From positions 1 through 53,764 of the forward strand of contig JBAYFO010000021.1 of NCBI GenBank assembly GCA_041667115.1: DNA of 53,764 nt, in the 5' to 3' direction. The position numbers and the translations under genes are program-made. The notes under the pieces were generated by a model. That model was given only the letters and a program-made list of their open reading frames with translations, did not search any database and was not told where the DNA came from. Within the stretch, counting starts at the first letter, position 1. Each line of letters starts with the position of its first letter. Below are positions 51,604 to 53,764 of this stretch, one piece after another. The DNA is from UBA1563 sp041667115 (GTDB lineage Bacteria; Bacteroidota; Ignavibacteria; Ignavibacteriales; Ignavibacteriaceae).

Positions 51604-53601
51604 CTATTCTTCCAGCAACCATCCTTCAGCTAATTCTTCCGTTATATTTTGAAGAAAACGGGAAGGCTTGGAAAGGGTAGTCCCGGATTCTCTATCGTAA
51701 ATATTCATGGGATAGGAGATAAAGAGATTTTGTTTTGCACGGGTAACGGCAACATACATTAAGCGCCGTTCTTCTTCCAAATTTTCCAATTTATCCGTTG
51801 CGCGGTACGAAGGGAAAAACCCATCAATCGCGTGGATAACAAAAACGGAATGCCACTCAAGCCCTTTAGCCGAATGAATTGTAGAAAGCGTTACAAACTC
51901 ATCTTCCTTTGTTTCTTCTTCCAAATCGACAACACTATCAATCGGCGGTTCAATTGCCATATCGGAAAGGAGACTCTCCATCGAGCGGTATTTTTCAGTA
52001 ATGTTTAAGAAAATATCGAGGTCTTTTTTTCTTTTGTTGAAGTCGTCATATTTATCTTTGAAGACAGGCAAATAATACTCTATTACTTGTTGCGCTTTCT
52101 CGGTTGGGGTTCCCTCTTTTGTGTGAAGGGCGTAAAGCAATTCAAGCAGCCGGAAAATTTTTTCGTTGAGTTTGTTTTTAGAAAATGAGTGAGGGTCTTG
52201 ATTCAAAGAAATAGTTGCGGTTGCTATTTCATCCAAAATTCTTTCGGCAGTTTTGGGACCCACACCTTCGTGCAAGAGGAGAATTCTGTACCAGCTTACA
52301 ACATCCTTCGGGTTTAAACTGATCCGTAGGAACGCGAGAACATCCTTTATATGCGCGGTTTCAACGAACTTCATTCCTCCGAACTTCACAAAGGGGATAT
52401 TCGCTTTCGTAAGTTCAATTTCCAGATCGAACGAAGAATAAGAAGAGCGGAATAAAACGGCGATATCTTTTAAAGAAATTCCTTCTTCACGGAGTTCGAG
52501 GATTTTCTCAACAATAAATTTTGATTGAAGATTTTCGTTTTGAGTTGCTACGATAGCGGGAAGTTCTCCTGAAAGTTTTTGTGAAAATAAAACTTTCGGA
52601 TATTTTTCAATTGCTTCTTCAACTATCTTATTCGCAAATTTCAAAACTTCCGGTGTGCTGCGGTAATTTTCTTCAAGCTTAATAATTTTTACATCGTTGT
52701 AGAGACTAGGGAAATCCATGATGTTTTTAAAATTAGCTCCGCGGAAGGCATAGATGGATTGTGAATCATCGCCGACAACCATTATATTCTTCTTTAGCTG
52801 CGTTAATGCGCTAACTACACTTGCCTGCAGTTTATTCGTGTCCTGATATTCGTCAACCATTACAAAGTTAAAAGACTGAAGCAGCGTTTTTGCAGAAGGG
52901 GAGAGGCTGAAAAGAAAATCACGCAAATAGATTAGCAGATCGTCATAATCGAGAAGATTATTTTTCTTCTTATAACTATCATAAATTTTTTGAATGTCGA
53001 GGATCTTATCGATCTGGTCATAGAAATGAGGATAGTCATCTAGAATGATCTCTTCAACTTTTTTTTCTGTATTTACCGATAAGCTAAATACTTTGTTGAG
53101 CGTTTGTTTGTTGGGGAACCTCTTTTCTTTTTTCGCAAGTCCCGATTGGCTTCTAATTAAATTAATAACGTCCTGGCTATCACCTTGGTCAAGAATAGTG
53201 AAAGACGATTCAAAACCGATTGCTTTTGCATACTTGCGAAGAATTGAATTTGCAAACGAATGAAACGTTCCACCGTTAATTTTTGAACACCGGTTATCGA
53301 GCAGAAGCGCTGCACGGTTCATCATTTCATTAGCGGCTTTGCGCGTAAAGGTAAGTAATAAAATTGATTGCGGTTGATAACCAAGTTCTATAAGCCTTGC
53401 AACACGATACACAAGTGTCCGGGTTTTCCCGGAACCGGCGCCGGCAATAATTAAATAAGCTCCTTCAACCGCACTAGCGGCTTCATATTGAGCAGGGTTT
53501 AACTCTTCTTTATACTTTATAACAAAACGGGCTTCATTAATATTACTAGTAATTAAGCCCGCTTGGTTAACTCTTTTAAGTTGATATTTTTTCTGGATCA
53601 T
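51604..53601 (-). CDS. UvrD/PcrA/Rep-type superfamily 1 DNA helicase
   Basis: The 665-residue helicase unwinds DNA in the 3'-5' direction during repair and replication restart. Motifs are the Q motif (LNPAQYEAAS), Walker A AGAGSGKTRTLV, Ia LTFTRKAANEM, Walker B VDEYQDTN, motif III VVGDDSQSIYAFRGA, IV LEENYRS, V TIHSAKGLEW and VI RRLMYVAVTRAK. It is shorter than classical UvrD or PcrA (about 720-750) because the C-terminal Tudor-like tail is missing. The first ~30 residues before YKEELNPAQ are unusual and may not be part of the fold. A small ORF overlaps its start. Confidence 0.9.
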   Translation of the reverse strand: MIQKKYQLKRVNQAGLITSNINEARFVIKYKEELNPAQYEAASAVEGAYLIIAGAGSGKTRTLVYRVARLIELGYQPQSILLLTFTRKAANEMMNRAALLLDNRCSKINGGTFHSFANSILRKYAKAIGFESSFTILDQGDSQDVINLIRSQSGLAKKEKRFPNKQTLNKVFSLSVNTEKKVEEIILDDYPHFYDQIDKILDIQKIYDSYKKKNNLLDYDDLLIYLRDFLFSLSPSAKTLLQSFNFVMVDEYQDTNKLQASVVSALTQLKKNIMVVGDDSQSIYAFRGANFKNIMDFPSLYNDVKIIKLEENYRSTPEVLKFANKIVEEAIEKYPKVLFSQKLSGELPAIVATQNENLQSKFIVEKILELREEGISLKDIAVLFRSSYSSFDLEIELTKANIPFVKFGGMKFVETAHIKDVLAFLRISLNPKDVVSWYRILLLHEGVGPKTAERILDEIATATISLNQDPHSFSKNKLNEKIFRLLELLYALHTKEGTPTEKAQQVIEYYLPVFKDKYDDFNKRKKDLDIFLNITEKYRSMESLLSDMAIEPPIDSVVDLEEETKEDEFVTLSTIHSAKGLEWHSVFVIHAIDGFFPSYRATDKLENLEEERRLMYVAVTRAKQNLFISYPMNIYDRESGTTLSKPSRFLQNITEELAEGWLLEE

Positions 53602-53762
53602 CTTCTCAGGGCTTTAGGCTTTCCTAAGATTTCTGAAATAATAAAACCATTGCGGAAATCTTCCATATTGAGAAAGGAACTTCTTACCCGCGCAAAAGTC
53701 GGGTTGTAATAAACCTTTCTTTGTGCGCTAAACTTTTTCTCTAAGTCTCTTTCTATATTCAT
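53598..53762 (-). CDS. 54-residue ORF upstream of the helicase, possibly incomplete
   Basis: On the minus strand an ATG at 53762 opens 54 codons (MNIERDLEKKFSAQRKVYYN, later SSFLNMEDFRNGFIISEILG) and its TGA overlaps the helicase ATG (ATGA). It is charged, without signal or membrane segment. I do not recognise a family. The window ends two bases before its ATG, so an upstream extension cannot be excluded. The tight overlap suggests translational coupling with the helicase. Confidence 0.6.
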   Translation of the reverse strand: MNIERDLEKKFSAQRKVYYNPTFARVRSSFLNMEDFRNGFIISEILGKPKALRR

Positions 53763-53764
53763 CC

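Overview
The window is AT-rich bacterial chromosome. It most likely comes from the Ignavibacteria or a close relative in the Bacteroidota/Chlorobi group. The support is indirect: two proteins end in a type IX secretion (T9SS) sorting domain with the YPNPFNPST motif, a PorV-like outer-membrane protein and a TonB-dependent receptor are present, and TTG/GTG starts are frequent. No rRNA, tRNA, CRISPR array, transposase, integrase or reverse transcriptase was seen.

Region 1 (1-5540) is a 2-oxo acid dehydrogenase and lipoate cluster: the C-terminus of lpdA (E3), lipB, a fused E1 alpha-beta, the E2 acyltransferase and lipA. It therefore holds the complex together with the enzymes that make its lipoyl cofactor. 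Region 2 (5628-16918) is a same-strand run of envelope genes: two secreted T9SS-type proteins, a lipoprotein, a large TonB-dependent receptor, a PorV-like barrel and a beta-propeller lipoprotein. A 458-bp unit bounded by perfect 25-bp inverted repeats lies between the receptor and the barrel gene and carries a four-helix-bundle (23S rRNA intervening-sequence, IVS-type) protein gene. Region 3 (17217-23112) holds a secreted phospholipase-D-like protein with its own sigma70-like promoter, a tandem universal stress protein and a cation/proton antiporter fused to a PTS EIIA-like domain.

Region 4 (23123-36518) is a two-component system (NtrC-type sigma54 activator and its kinase, minus strand) facing a MacB-type ABC exporter locus (plus strand). 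The divergent region carries two tandem 16-bp dyads, TGTNCG-N4-CGNAC(A/G), and a sigma54-like -24/-12 promoter, so a regulatory circuit can be proposed from sequence. The exporter locus shows wear and duplication: the adaptor gene has a one-base frameshift, a fourth permease survives only as its two ends joined together, and the second ATPase has lost conserved residues. A 49-codon membrane-peptide ORF lies between adaptor and permease.

Region 5 (36670-44262) is mixed metabolism: a PLP aminotransferase, a small envelope lipoprotein, an alpha/beta hydrolase, BioY, a membrane-bound Fe-S oxidoreductase, a histone-H1-like protein, a CapA-type phosphoesterase and a DJ-1/PfpI protein. Region 6 (44586-51382) is a tightly packed or overlapping operon: isocitrate/isopropylmalate-type dehydrogenase, MFS transporter, tRNA-dihydrouridine synthase, PAP2-like membrane protein, a PolX-like protein with an intact PHP domain but no polymerase aspartates, enoyl-CoA hydratase and apt. 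Region 7 (51604-53762, minus strand) is a UvrD/PcrA-type helicase preceded by a 54-codon ORF. Several long palindromes lie between genes.

The strongest candidates for something little described are the inverted-repeat-bounded four-helix-bundle unit inside an envelope operon, with a possible shortened relative near position 255-325, and the tandem-dyad plus sigma54 control region of the decaying exporter locus.
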